Origin: Alphaproteobacteria bacterium
Lineage (GTDB): Bacteria; Pseudomonadota; Alphaproteobacteria; Caulobacterales; Aquidulcibacteraceae
Assembly (NCBI GenBank): GCA_030430715.1
Contig: JAUIJZ010000004.1
Location: 1 to 64,000 of the forward strand
DNA length: 64,000 nt
Reading direction: 5' to 3'
The translations under genes were made by a program, and so were the position numbers. Positions 55,333 through 63,306 of this stretch are shown piece after piece (positions within the stretch are counted from its first letter, which is position 1; every line of letters starts with the position of its first letter). Under the pieces are notes generated by a model, which was given only the letters and a program-made list of their open reading frames with translations, had not been told where the DNA came from and did no database searches.

Positions 55333-55424
55333 CGTCTTTGAGGAGATAGGGGGCGCGGCGCAAAATTTCCGCAGTTCGATTGAGGAAAATCCTTCGCCCC
55401 TAGCCCAATCGCCGTTGCGCCCTT

Positions 55425-56405
55425 ATGTCCGGCGCTTGCCTCGCAGCAGCAATGAGTCGTCCCGTGCCGCCCAACACGCAGCCCATCATTTCGATCAAGG
55501 ATATCAGCAAGACCTACAAATCGGGGGTGAAGGCGCTCAAGCCGATCAATCTCGACATCCACAAGGGCGAGATTTTCGCGCTGCTTGGGCCAAATGGCGC
55601 GGGCAAGACGACGCTCATCTCGATCATTTGCGGCATCGTCACGCCGTCCAGCGGCTGCGTCACCGCCGATGGGCATGACATCATACGCGATTATCGCGCC
55701 GCGCGCCGCGCGATCGGGCTGGTGCCGCAGGAGCTGCACACCGACGCTTTTGAGCGCGTGATTGATAGCGTGAAGCTGAGCCGCGGGCTGTTCGGCTATG
55801 GGCCCAATCCGGCGCACATTGAAAAAGTGCTCCGCGACCTATCGCTTTGGGACAAGCGCACGGCGAAGATTCAGGAATTGTCCGGGGGCATGAAGCGCCG
55901 CCTGATGATCGCCAAGGCGCTCAGCCATGAGCCGAAAATTCTTTTCCTCGACGAGCCGACCGCGGGCGTCGATGTCGAGCTGCGCCAGGACATGTGGGAG
56001 ATGGTGCGAAAGCTGCGCGAAAGCGGCGTCACCATCATTCTCACCACGCATTATATCGAAGAAGCCGAGGAAATGGCCGACCGCGTCGGCGTCATCTCCA
56101 AGGGCGAACTTGTTCTGGTCGATGAGAAGGCGGCGCTGATGCGCAAGCTCGGCAAGAAGCAGCTCACGCTGCATTTGCGCGAAGCGATCTCCGCCGTGCC
56201 GGAAGGTCTCAATGGCTACAGCTTGGAGCTTTCCGGAGACGGGTCGGCGCTGACCTACACGTTTGACGGTCAGGCCGATGAAAGCGGCATCCCCGATCTG
56301 CTGAAGCGGCTCGGTGAGATCGGTCTGGATTTCAAAGACCTCAACACTGAGCAATCTTCGTTGGAAGATATTTTTGTGAGCCTTGTGCGGGAGCAGCGGC
56401 CATGA
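55425..56405 (+). CDS. ABC transporter ATP-binding protein (ABC-2 exporter)
   Basis: Walker A is [10 protein letters not shown], Walker B is [12 protein letters not shown], the signature is LSGGMKRRL, and the H-loop is [11 protein letters not shown]. This matches the YadG-type half of two-gene exporters. The start may be this ATG at 55425 or the ATG at 55452 (MSRPVPPN); neither has a strong ribosome site. The C-terminal 80 residues after the ATPase are typical. It overlaps the permease gene by four bases. The substrate is unknown. Confidence 0.93.
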   Translation: MSGACLAAAMSRPVPPNTQPIISIKDISKTYKSGVKALKPINLDIHKGEIFALLGPNGAGKTTLISIICGIVTPSSGCVTADGHDIIRDYRAARRAIGLVPQELHTDAFERVIDSVKLSRGLFGYGPNPAHIEKVLRDLSLWDKRTAKIQELSGGMKRRLMIAKALSHEPKILFLDEPTAGVDVELRQDMWEMVRKLRESGVTIILTTHYIEEAEEMADRVGVISKGELVLVDEKAALMRKLGKKQLTLHLREAISAVPEGLNGYSLELSGDGSALTYTFDGQADESGIPDLLKRLGEIGLDFKDLNTEQSSLEDIFVSLVREQRP

Positions 56406-57163
56406 ACGGTCACGGCATCAAAGCCATCTATCAGTTCGAAATGGCGCGTTGGTTTCGCACGCTGGGGCAGAGCCTGTTCACGCCGGTTCTATCGACGGCG
56501 CTTTATTTCATCGTGTTCGGCTCGGCCATTGGCGGGCGCATGGGCGAGGTGGATGGCGTGAGCTACGCCGCTTTCATCGTGCCCGGCCTCATCATGCTGT
56601 CGATCCTGACCGAGAGCCTTTCGAACGCGTCGTTCGGCATCTACTTTCCGCGCTTCACCGGCACGATTTATGAAGTGCTTTCGGCGCCGCTCTCGCCGTT
56701 CGACATCGTCACCGGTTATGTCGGCGCCGCTGCGACCAAATCGATGATCATTGGTTGCGTCATCCTGGTGACGGCGCGGTTGTTCGTGGATTACAGCGTC
56801 CAATATCCGTTGGTGATGATATTGTTTCTGGCGCTGACGGCCGTGACGTTCTGCCTGTTCGGGTTCATTCTCGGCATTTGGGCCGATGGCTTCGAGAAGC
56901 TGCAGATCGTACCGATGCTCGTCATCATGCCGCTCACCTTTCTCGGCGGCACCTTCTATTCGATCAGCATGCTGCCGGAATTCTGGCAGAAGGTGACGCT
57001 GTTCAATCCGGTCGTGTATCTCATCAGCGGGTTTCGCTGGAGCTTCTTCGGCACGGCAGACGTGGCGATCGGCGTCTCGCTAGGTGCGATTTCGCTCATT
57101 CTCCTGGTGTGCCTGGCGGCGATCTGGTGGATCTTCAAAACCGGATACCGCCTAAAGACCTGA
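56402..57163 (+). CDS. ABC-2 type transporter permease
   Basis: The 253-residue membrane protein has six hydrophobic helices and the ABC-2 signature: [21 protein letters not shown], then [21 protein letters not shown], then [16 protein letters not shown]. YadH is the closest relative I can name. It pairs with the upstream ATPase to form the exporter. Its function in export of a lipid or drug-like substrate is inferred. Confidence 0.93.
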   Translation: MNGHGIKAIYQFEMARWFRTLGQSLFTPVLSTALYFIVFGSAIGGRMGEVDGVSYAAFIVPGLIMLSILTESLSNASFGIYFPRFTGTIYEVLSAPLSPFDIVTGYVGAAATKSMIIGCVILVTARLFVDYSVQYPLVMILFLALTAVTFCLFGFILGIWADGFEKLQIVPMLVIMPLTFLGGTFYSISMLPEFWQKVTLFNPVVYLISGFRWSFFGTADVAIGVSLGAISLILLVCLAAIWWIFKTGYRLKT

Positions 57164-57270
57164 GCGCGTTTTTGGTTAGCGCGCATCAACCCTCTTTTTT
57201 CTTGTACGACAGGGAGCGTAATCGCGACTTCGCGCGTTGAGGCCCAAAACGCAACCATGGGAGGAGCGTT

Positions 57271-57771
57271 ATGGGCGGCTCAATCGAATGGTCGACGCGG
57301 ACACGGCGCCAGGAGGATCGATTTCCTCTGCGTGGCGCGGCCTGTGTGGCCGATCCTGATGGGGACGTGCGCGCGGCGATCGGGGATGCGCTGCGGCGCA
57401 TGGGGTTTGCCGCGCACGAAACGCCAAGCGCGGCGGCTGCGTCCTTTATCGTCGCCAATATCAATCTGGAAGTTTTGGTCATGAATGCGATGCTGCCCGA
57501 CGGCAACGCGCTGCAATTGATCCGCCAATTCCGGCGCGCGCATCCGGACCTTGTCATCGTGGCCTTGGCGCCGAGCGTGCGGTCGGTCGCGCCTGTGTTT
57601 GACGAATTGGCGCATTTCGCGGGCGCGGATGCGGTGCTCGGGGCGCCTGCCTGCATCGAAACTCTTTGCGAAACCGTCGCCCAGCACGCACCGTCCCATA
57701 TTGTCAGCCCGCATGAGGCGGCCGCGCCGCAAGTGCCGCCGGTCACAGTGCAGGCGGCGGGCGGCGGCTAA
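57271..57771 (+). CDS. degenerate response-regulator receiver protein
   Basis: The 166-residue product has the order and spacing of a CheY-like receiver at about residues 20-140: CVADPDGDVRAAIGDALRRM, then VLVMNAMLPDGNALQLIRQF, then GADAVLGAPACIETL. The acidic pair is kept in DPDGD, but the phosphoacceptor aspartate is replaced by N72, and the conserved lysine near residue 125 is an alanine. It cannot be phosphorylated in the usual way and probably acts as a protein-binding module. GGGAGGAG precedes the ATG. No histidine kinase is near. Confidence 0.8.
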   Translation: MGGSIEWSTRTRRQEDRFPLRGAACVADPDGDVRAAIGDALRRMGFAAHETPSAAAASFIVANINLEVLVMNAMLPDGNALQLIRQFRRAHPDLVIVALAPSVRSVAPVFDELAHFAGADAVLGAPACIETLCETVAQHAPSHIVSPHEAAAPQVPPVTVQAAGGG

Positions 57772-57908
57772 GGTGATTGCACTGAAGACGCCGAGCGGGC
57801 CGGGCCTTTTGTCCCCACCGTCATACCGCCAGCCAGGTTCTCTCGGCGCTTCTTCTTTCTCTAAGGCCGCCATCGCTTAGCTCCCCGCAGCTTTGCCGGC
57901 CCCGAAAA

Positions 57909-57949
57909 GAAGGGCGCGGCGTCTCCCCGTCGCGCTCTTCGCTTTTTTC
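57909..57949 (+). terminator. intrinsic terminator before the histone-deacetylase-family gene
   Basis: GAAGGGCGCGGCG and CGTCGCGCTCTTC form a 13-pair stem (two G-U) with a six-base loop, followed by GCTTTTTTCC. It lies about 140 bases after the receiver gene and ends close to the next gene start. Confidence 0.8.
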
Positions 57950-57972
57950 CACCTTCGCGCTAGATCGGCCCC

Positions 57973-58884
57973 ATGCTGCTTTTTACGCATGCGGCCATGC
58001 TCGGCCATGATCCCGCGCCCGGCCATCCTGAACAGCCGGCGCGTCTTTCGACCATCATCAAAGCGCTCGGCGATGTTGAACGGCGCGAAGCGCCGCTGGC
58101 CGAACGCGAAGCCATCATGCGCGTGCATCCGCTGCCTTATGTCGAGGCGCTGGATGCGGCGTTCGCCGAGGCAGAGCAGCGGCGCGTGCAGCTCGACGGC
58201 GACACCGCGATCGCGCCGGGCTCGCGCGAAGCCATTTATCGCGCCGCGGGTGCGGGCGTAGCCGCGGTCGATGCGGTGTTGGGCGGCGAGGATGAAACCG
58301 CGTTCTGCGCCGTGCGTCCGCCCGGCCACCATGCCGAACCGATGCAGCCGATGGGCTTTTGCGTTTTCAACAATGTCGCCATCGCCGCGCTGCACGCGCT
58401 TGAAGCGCATGGGCTGAAGCGCGTCGCCGTGGTCGATTTCGATGTACATCACGGCAACGGCACCCAGGCCGTGGCCGAGCGCGAGCCGCGCCTCTTCTTT
58501 GCCTCGACGCACCAATCGCCGCTTTATCCTGGCACCGGCCACGTCAGCGAGACGGGCCTAGCGGGCAATGTCGTGAACGCGCCTTTGCCGCCAGGCGCGG
58601 ACGGCGCGATCTGGCGCGCGTCGATGGAGCGGCGCGTTTTGCCGGCGCTCGATGCGTTCGCTCCCGAACTGATTCTGGTTTCCGCCGGCTTCGACGCGCA
58701 TCGGGACGATCCGCTGGCGCAGATGCAGCTTGAAGATGCGGACTTCGCCTGGGCGGGGAGTGTGCTGCGGCAGCGTGCGTCACAACACTGTGAAGGCAAG
58801 CTTGTGTCGACTCTAGAGGGCGGTTACGACTTGGCCGCGCTCGCCCGATCGGTCCCAGCCTTTCTGGAAGCGTTGCGCGGCTAG
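57973..58884 (+). CDS. histone-deacetylase-fold enzyme
   Basis: A 303-residue zinc amidohydrolase of the arginase/deacetylase fold. FCAVRPPGHHA is the active-site histidine pair, VAVVDFDVHHGNG and VSAGFDAHRDDPLA give zinc ligands, and LEGGYDL ends the domain. Bacterial members remove acyl groups from polyamines, lysine or other amines, so histone is not the substrate implied. The substrate is unknown. The ATG has no clear ribosome site; GATCGGCCCC precedes it. Confidence 0.93.
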   Translation: MLLFTHAAMLGHDPAPGHPEQPARLSTIIKALGDVERREAPLAEREAIMRVHPLPYVEALDAAFAEAEQRRVQLDGDTAIAPGSREAIYRAAGAGVAAVDAVLGGEDETAFCAVRPPGHHAEPMQPMGFCVFNNVAIAALHALEAHGLKRVAVVDFDVHHGNGTQAVAEREPRLFFASTHQSPLYPGTGHVSETGLAGNVVNAPLPPGADGAIWRASMERRVLPALDAFAPELILVSAGFDAHRDDPLAQMQLEDADFAWAGSVLRQRASQHCEGKLVSTLEGGYDLAALARSVPAFLEALRG

Positions 58885-58928
58885 GTCCCGCTCACGGGGA
58901 GGGGGCGATCGGTCGTGCGAGGGTCAGA

Positions 58929-59546
58929 ATGACGACGACGATGGCGCCGAACGAGACGCTGGATCGCCGTTCTGCTGTGCGGACGGGCTCGATCGTTATT
59001 GCTAGACATGGCCGTCCGCATGCGGACCGTAGCGTCTACATTGACCATCACGGCTACCGCGATTGGTGGGCCAATTATAATCGTGTCGGCTTGCATCCGG
59101 ACGAGCGTCCGACCGAGGGTTTGCTGCGTCTGGCCGAAGCCAGCGACGTGATTTTCGCTTCCACGCTGCCGCGCGCGATTCGCACCGCCGAAGCTGTAGC
59201 CGGTGGGCGCGAGATCATTACCGATCCGGTTTTTGTCGAAGCGCCGCTGCCGCCGCCGAGCATCTGGGGCAAGCGCCGCCCGGGCCATTGGGGGGTGCTG
59301 GCGCGGATCGCATGGTGGTTCGGCGCCCATGACGGCGAGGAGAGCCGGCCCGACGCAGAATTGCGCGCCGAGGCCGCCGTGGCGACGCTCACGGCGCAGG
59401 CTTTGCGTGGCCATAACGTGCTTTTATGCGCGCATGGCTGGTTCAACCGCATGATGCGCCCGGTGCTGCGCGCTCAGGGTTGGCGGGAAGTGGAAAATCG
59501 CGGCGACACCTATTGGGCCTATCGCCGCTACATCAAGACCAAGTGA
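58929..59546 (+). CDS. histidine phosphatase-family protein
   Basis: A 205-residue protein with the RHG motif (VIARHGRPHADRS) and a second catalytic histidine in LLCAHGWFNRMM, as in phosphoglycerate-mutase/SixA-type phosphatases. The region between has ASTLPRAIRTAEAV, with the conserved arginine. The substrate is not predictable. GAGGGTCAG precedes the ATG. It lies just upstream of xseB, on the same strand. Confidence 0.9.
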   Translation: MTTTMAPNETLDRRSAVRTGSIVIARHGRPHADRSVYIDHHGYRDWWANYNRVGLHPDERPTEGLLRLAEASDVIFASTLPRAIRTAEAVAGGREIITDPVFVEAPLPPPSIWGKRRPGHWGVLARIAWWFGAHDGEESRPDAELRAEAAVATLTAQALRGHNVLLCAHGWFNRMMRPVLRAQGWREVENRGDTYWAYRRYIKTK

Positions 59547-59609
59547 AATAGCCGTTTCACAGCCAGTTTTGGTTGTCTCTGAGGCTTTGACCCCATACTT
59601 TTGCGAACC

Positions 59610-59855
59610 ATGAGCAAAGAAAACGCAGATCCGTCCCAGCTCAGCTTTGAAGACTCCCTGGCGGAGTTGGAAAAAATCGTCGCGCACCTGGAGCGCGGCG
59701 ACGTCCCGCTGGCGGATTCGATTCGTATCTATAAGCGCGGCGCCGCTCTCAAGGCGCGGTGCGAAAGCCAATTGAAAGATGCTCAGCTCGAGGTCGATCA
59801 GATCGTGATGGGGCCTGACGGGCCGCACACGGAGCCCGCAAAACTCGGGCAATAG
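59610..59855 (+). CDS. xseB: exodeoxyribonuclease VII small subunit
   Basis: The 81-residue product has the typical pattern of XseB: FEDSLAELEKIVAHLERGDVPLADSI, then YKRGAALKARCESQLKDAQ. It pairs with XseA, which is not in the window, to form exonuclease VII for mismatch repair and single-strand DNA processing. The ATG at 59610 (MSKENADPS) is preferred over the TTG three codons earlier in the track. It belongs to the common xseB-ispA-dxs series, here interrupted. Confidence 0.96.
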   Translation: MSKENADPSQLSFEDSLAELEKIVAHLERGDVPLADSIRIYKRGAALKARCESQLKDAQLEVDQIVMGPDGPHTEPAKLGQ

Positions 59856-59867
59856 AGGAAAACGCCA

Positions 59868-60236
59868 ATGGCCGACGATCCGCAGAACAATGCGCGCCTG
59901 CCGCTCATTTCGATGGAAGACTTCCTCAAGGTGGACATCCGCCTTGGCACCATCATTGATGTCGAAGTGTTCGAGGAAGCGAAGAAAGCCTTCTATCAAT
60001 TGCTCATCGATTTCGGCGACCCGCTCGGCGTGAAGAAATCGAGCGCGCAAGTCGCGCATCATTACGACATCGGCGAATTGCTTGGCCGCCGCGTCGCGGC
60101 CGTCGTGAACTTTGAGCCCGAACAGATCGGCAAGTTCATGAGCGAAGTGCTGTGCCTCGGCTTTCCCGATCGCAACGGCAATGTCGTGCTGCTCAATGTC
60201 GATCGCCCCGCGCTGACGGGCGGGCGGCTCTACTAA
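59868..60236 (+). CDS. CsaA-like tRNA-binding domain protein
   Basis: The 122-residue protein is a stand-alone EMAP II/OB-fold tRNA-binding domain: SMEDFLKVDIRLGTIIDVEVF, then YQLLIDFGDPLGVKKSSAQV, then LCLGFPDRNGNVVLLNVDRP. B. subtilis CsaA has this size and is a chaperone-like tRNA binder. GAGGAAA precedes the ATG. A perfect hairpin terminator follows two bases after the stop, so the xseB-csaA transcript ends here. Confidence 0.92.
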   Translation: MADDPQNNARLPLISMEDFLKVDIRLGTIIDVEVFEEAKKAFYQLLIDFGDPLGVKKSSAQVAHHYDIGELLGRRVAAVVNFEPEQIGKFMSEVLCLGFPDRNGNVVLLNVDRPALTGGRLY

Positions 60237-60237
60237 T

Positions 60238-60270
60238 CGCCGCGCCGTTACGGCGCGGCGCTTTCATTTT
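60238..60270 (+). terminator. intrinsic terminator after the csaA-like gene
   Basis: CGCCGCGCCG and CGGCGCGGCG form a perfect ten-pair stem with a three-base loop, followed by CTTTCATTTT. It lies one base past the stop and only four bases before the end of the convergent TIR-like gene. Confidence 0.82.
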
Positions 60271-60273
60271 AAA

Positions 60274-61428
60274 TTATTCCGATGGCGGCGGCGGCGTCAG
60301 GTCGATGCCGCCCGACGGCTCCGGCGTTGGCGTGGGCGCGGGAATTGGCGCCGGTTCGGGCGTCGGCGCGATGGCCACAGGCCCGGCTGAAGCGGCGTTT
60401 GGCGGCAACAAATCCGGATCGATTTCTTCTTCCGGCGGCAACGCCTCGGCGTCCAATTCTTCCGTCGCTGTTTCCGGCGGCGCCGTTGCGCTCTGCAATT
60501 CGGCGATGCGCCCGCGCGCGGCGAGTGCGTTTTCGCCTGACGGGAAATCGTTCAGATACGCTTCCAACGCTTCTATGCTGTTGGCGTCCATCGCCGCTTC
60601 GAAGCTGCGTTCTTCGAGTGACGCCAAAGCGGCGCGCGCATCGTCGCGATACGAACCCGGAGCGCCATCGAGGAAAGCGCGCAGCGCGGCTGGGTCGCCG
60701 GTGTCGACGGCTTCCCATGCCGAAGCGTCGCCGCTGTTTTGCGACTGGCTCCAGAGGAAATATCCGCCGCCGCCCACGAGTGCGACGACAACGAAAGTGA
60801 TGCCGGCCAAGATCGCCATGCGCCCGCCGCCGACACTTTCACTGGCGGCGCGCGGCGTCTCATCAAAGCTGGGCGCGGCACGGCGCGGCGGTTCATGGCG
60901 TTGCGGCTCAGAGCGCGGCGCTTCTTGGCGTGGCGCGGGCGCAGGCCGGGGCGCGCGGGCGCGCGGAGGCGTTGCGGCTGCACTCATCGCCTCGGGGTCA
61001 GGCCGGCCAGGTTGAAAAAAGCCGGAGGGTGGGCGCGGGGCCGGCGCGGGCAACGGCGGCAGGCCAGCTTTATCGGTTACGATGTCCGCCAGTTCGCGCC
61101 AGGCCGGAAAATCGTCTTCGCCGCGCCAGCCGGTCAGGTCGACGCATTTTTCACCACGAAATCGTTCCGGCGGCTGCGCGCTCTGCATGGCGGCGTGCAC
61201 AATGTTGCCGTTGCTTTGGGCGTAGGCGGCGGCTTCGGCGGCTTCCGCATCGGCGGCGGCGCGGGGCGACCAGAGCGCGATGGTCAGCGCCGCTTCCCGG
61301 ATCGCGCTTTGCCGTTCTTCGCCTTGCGTTTCGATAATGGGCGTGAGCTGGGCCAGACGCAGCTTCTCGCCCAGCGCGCGCGCGGGCAGAGCGTCATCGG
61401 CGGCGTGAATGATCACTACCGAAGCCAT
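60274..61428 (-). CDS. TIR-like domain protein with one membrane helix and C-terminal repeats
   Basis: The 384-residue protein has four parts. Residues 1-115 resemble a TIR domain: VVIIHAADDALPARALGEKL, then IALWSPRAAADAEAAEAAAY. The position of E65 after W53-S54 fits the catalytic glutamate of NAD-cleaving TIR domains. A P/R/A-rich linker runs to about 200. A single transmembrane helix is at 204-226. After it are two 36-residue related units (WEAVDTGDPAALRAFLDGAP, then FEAAMDANSIEALEAYLNDF) like those in bacterial caspase and TIR proteins. A proline-rich tail follows. AAGGACG precedes the ATG. The TIR call is by pattern only. Confidence 0.7.
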   Translation of the reverse strand: MASVVIIHAADDALPARALGEKLRLAQLTPIIETQGEERQSAIREAALTIALWSPRAAADAEAAEAAAYAQSNGNIVHAAMQSAQPPERFRGEKCVDLTGWRGEDDFPAWRELADIVTDKAGLPPLPAPAPRPPSGFFQPGRPDPEAMSAAATPPRARAPRPAPAPRQEAPRSEPQRHEPPRRAAPSFDETPRAASESVGGGRMAILAGITFVVVALVGGGGYFLWSQSQNSGDASAWEAVDTGDPAALRAFLDGAPGSYRDDARAALASLEERSFEAAMDANSIEALEAYLNDFPSGENALAARGRIAELQSATAPPETATEELDAEALPPEEEIDPDLLPPNAASAGPVAIAPTPEPAPIPAPTPTPEPSGGIDLTPPPPSE

Positions 61429-61578
61429 TCAAACGTCCTTTTTCTGCAATCCGAGCCGCCCAGCCGGATCCCCTCTGCGCCATGATGCCTTTCCCGTTGG
61501 TAATTTGGAAGGGCGCCGCCCAGCAAGCCCGCAAGGCAGGCGTAGGCACGGAGACGCCGCTCTGCTAACGCAGCCGGC

Positions 61579-62466
61579 ATGTCGAATCTCGAAAACCGGC
61601 TCAAAGAGGCCGCCGAGCGTGTTGAAGTGGCGTTGAACGCGCTGTTGCCGCGCGCGCAGGGGCCCGAAGCGCGCCTGCTGGAGGCGATCCGCTACGCCGC
61701 GCTGGGCGGCGGCAAGCGCTTGCGTCCGTTTTTCACGCTTGAGGCGGGCCGCATCTTCGACGCCGACGAAGGCGCCTTGTTGCGCGCCGCCGCCGCGATC
61801 GAGTGCGTGCACACCTATTCGCTGATCCACGACGATCTGCCGTGCATGGACGACGACGATCTGCGCCGCGGCCAGCCCACGGTTCATCGTCAATATGACG
61901 AGGCCACCGCCGTGCTGGCGGGCGATGCGCTTTTGACCTTCGCTTTCGAAATCATGGGCGAGCCCGCGACCCACGCCGATCCGCAGATGCGCTGTAAGCT
62001 GGTCACCGGGCTTGCGCGCGCGTCCGGCGCGCAGGGCATGGTGGCCGGGCAGGCGGCGGACATGGCCGGCGGCGACATCGGCTCCGATCTTATCGCCGTG
62101 ACGCGCATGAACCGTTTGAAGACGGGCGCGCTGATCAATTTCTCCGTCGAGGCCGGCGCGCTGATCGGTTGCGCGTCGGAAGCTGAACGCACCGCGCTCA
62201 ATCGCTACGCGCACGATGTCGGTCTCGCCTTTCAGATGGTGGACGATCTGCTCGACGCCGAAGGCGCGGCGCGCGACACCGGCAAGGCTGTCGGCAAGGA
62301 CAGGGCGCGCGGCAAGGTCAATTTCGTCACCGTGCTCGGCGTCGAAGCCACGCGCGAACGCGTCGGCATGTTGGCGAGCCAAGCCAAGCGCCACCTCGCT
62401 TTGTTCAACACGCGCGCGCGTGTCTTGAACGAGGCGGTCGATTTCATTGTTGAGCGCCGCTACTGA
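61579..62466 (+). CDS. ispA: polyprenyl synthase, farnesyl diphosphate synthase type
   Basis: It makes farnesyl diphosphate from IPP and DMAPP/GPP. The first Asp-rich motif is HDDLPCMDDDDLRRG and the second is FQMVDDLLDAEG; GGGKRLRPFFTLEAGR and TGALINFSVEAGALIGC are conserved. At 295 residues it matches bacterial FPPS. The product feeds quinone, undecaprenyl and heme O synthesis (ctaB at 11153). The ATG has a weak CAGCCGG ribosome site. It precedes the TlpA-like and dxs genes on the same strand. Confidence 0.95.
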   Translation: MSNLENRLKEAAERVEVALNALLPRAQGPEARLLEAIRYAALGGGKRLRPFFTLEAGRIFDADEGALLRAAAAIECVHTYSLIHDDLPCMDDDDLRRGQPTVHRQYDEATAVLAGDALLTFAFEIMGEPATHADPQMRCKLVTGLARASGAQGMVAGQAADMAGGDIGSDLIAVTRMNRLKTGALINFSVEAGALIGCASEAERTALNRYAHDVGLAFQMVDDLLDAEGAARDTGKAVGKDRARGKVNFVTVLGVEATRERVGMLASQAKRHLALFNTRARVLNEAVDFIVERRY

Positions 62467-62468
62467 AC

Positions 62469-62490
62469 GCGCGCATCGCGCGCTTGTTTT
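62469..62490 (+). terminator. possible intrinsic terminator after ispA
   Basis: GCGCGC, three-base loop ATC, GCGCGC and then TTGTTTT, starting three bases past the ispA stop. The stem is short (6 pairs) but fully GC. Confidence 0.45.
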
Positions 62491-62617
62491 GCGTGCGAAC
62501 TGCAATCGTAATGTGCGCGCCTTCATCCGCGCATCGCACTGAATCGCGAATCCTGTCTCCATATCTCCGCGCTGGTTTGCGCTGCATGCGTTGCGCAAGC
62601 GGGCGGGGGAGATCGCC

Positions 62618-63154
62618 ATGCTTGCGCGTCGCGCTTTACTCGCAGCGGCTGCGGCCGCTTTCACGCCAAATCTTGCGCTGGCGGATCATGCCGCGCCGCC
62701 CATGCCGCCGTCCTTGCATGAAGTGGGCGCGGTCAGATTGCGCAGCGCTGTCGGCGCCGAAACGAATCTTTCGGCGGTGTTGCGTCCGCATCTGCCGACC
62801 GTGATCAGCTTTTGGGCGACGTGGTGTCCGCCTTGCGCCGCCGAAGCGCGTCATCTCGGACGCGTGCGCGCGCGCATTCATCCGGCGCGGCTCAACATTC
62901 TCGGCATCAATGTTGACAGACGCGCCGACGAGATCGCCATCGCGCGTTTCATTCACGCCGCCAACGCCATTTACACGCAGGTGCGCGGCACTTCGGAAGC
63001 CTATGAGGCCTTTGCCGGCAGGCCTGATATCAGGCTGCCGCGCGTGTTCGTGTTCGGCGCCGACGGCGCGCCGCTGGCCGCGTTCGACCGCTATATCGGC
63101 GAAGCCACCTCCCGCCGCATTGACGAGGCCGTGGACGCCGCTTTGGCCGCGTAA
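62618..63154 (+). CDS. TlpA-like periplasmic thioredoxin-fold protein
   Basis: A 178-residue thioredoxin-fold protein with a signal peptide (MLARRALLAAAAAAFTPNLALA^D) that has a pair of arginines but no Tat consensus. The active site is ATWCPPC (C70, C73), typical of TlpA/ResA thiol reductases. TVISFWATWCPP and RLPRVFVFGADG give the fold. Such proteins keep thiols reduced in cytochrome c or oxidase assembly (CuA). Which partner is used is unknown. GGGGGAG precedes the ATG. It lies between ispA and dxs. Confidence 0.88.
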   Translation: MLARRALLAAAAAAFTPNLALADHAAPPMPPSLHEVGAVRLRSAVGAETNLSAVLRPHLPTVISFWATWCPPCAAEARHLGRVRARIHPARLNILGINVDRRADEIAIARFIHAANAIYTQVRGTSEAYEAFAGRPDIRLPRVFVFGADGAPLAAFDRYIGEATSRRIDEAVDAALAA

Positions 63155-63306
63155 AGGGCATATTTGGCTCATTTGACCCGCGCCGCGCCGCCCTGCGCGG
63201 CTGCGCCGCATCAAAACGGCGTTATTTTTTGCCGCGTGACTGCTGCCGGGGCGTCGCCTTCGCGTGAAATCGCCGTTAGCATTTGTCTGCACTAGATTGA
63301 GGCGAC

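Noticed and set aside
61429-62664. Minus-strand 411-residue ORF opposite ispA
   Set aside because: Arginine/alanine-rich shadow; ispA on the other strand has both Asp-rich motifs.
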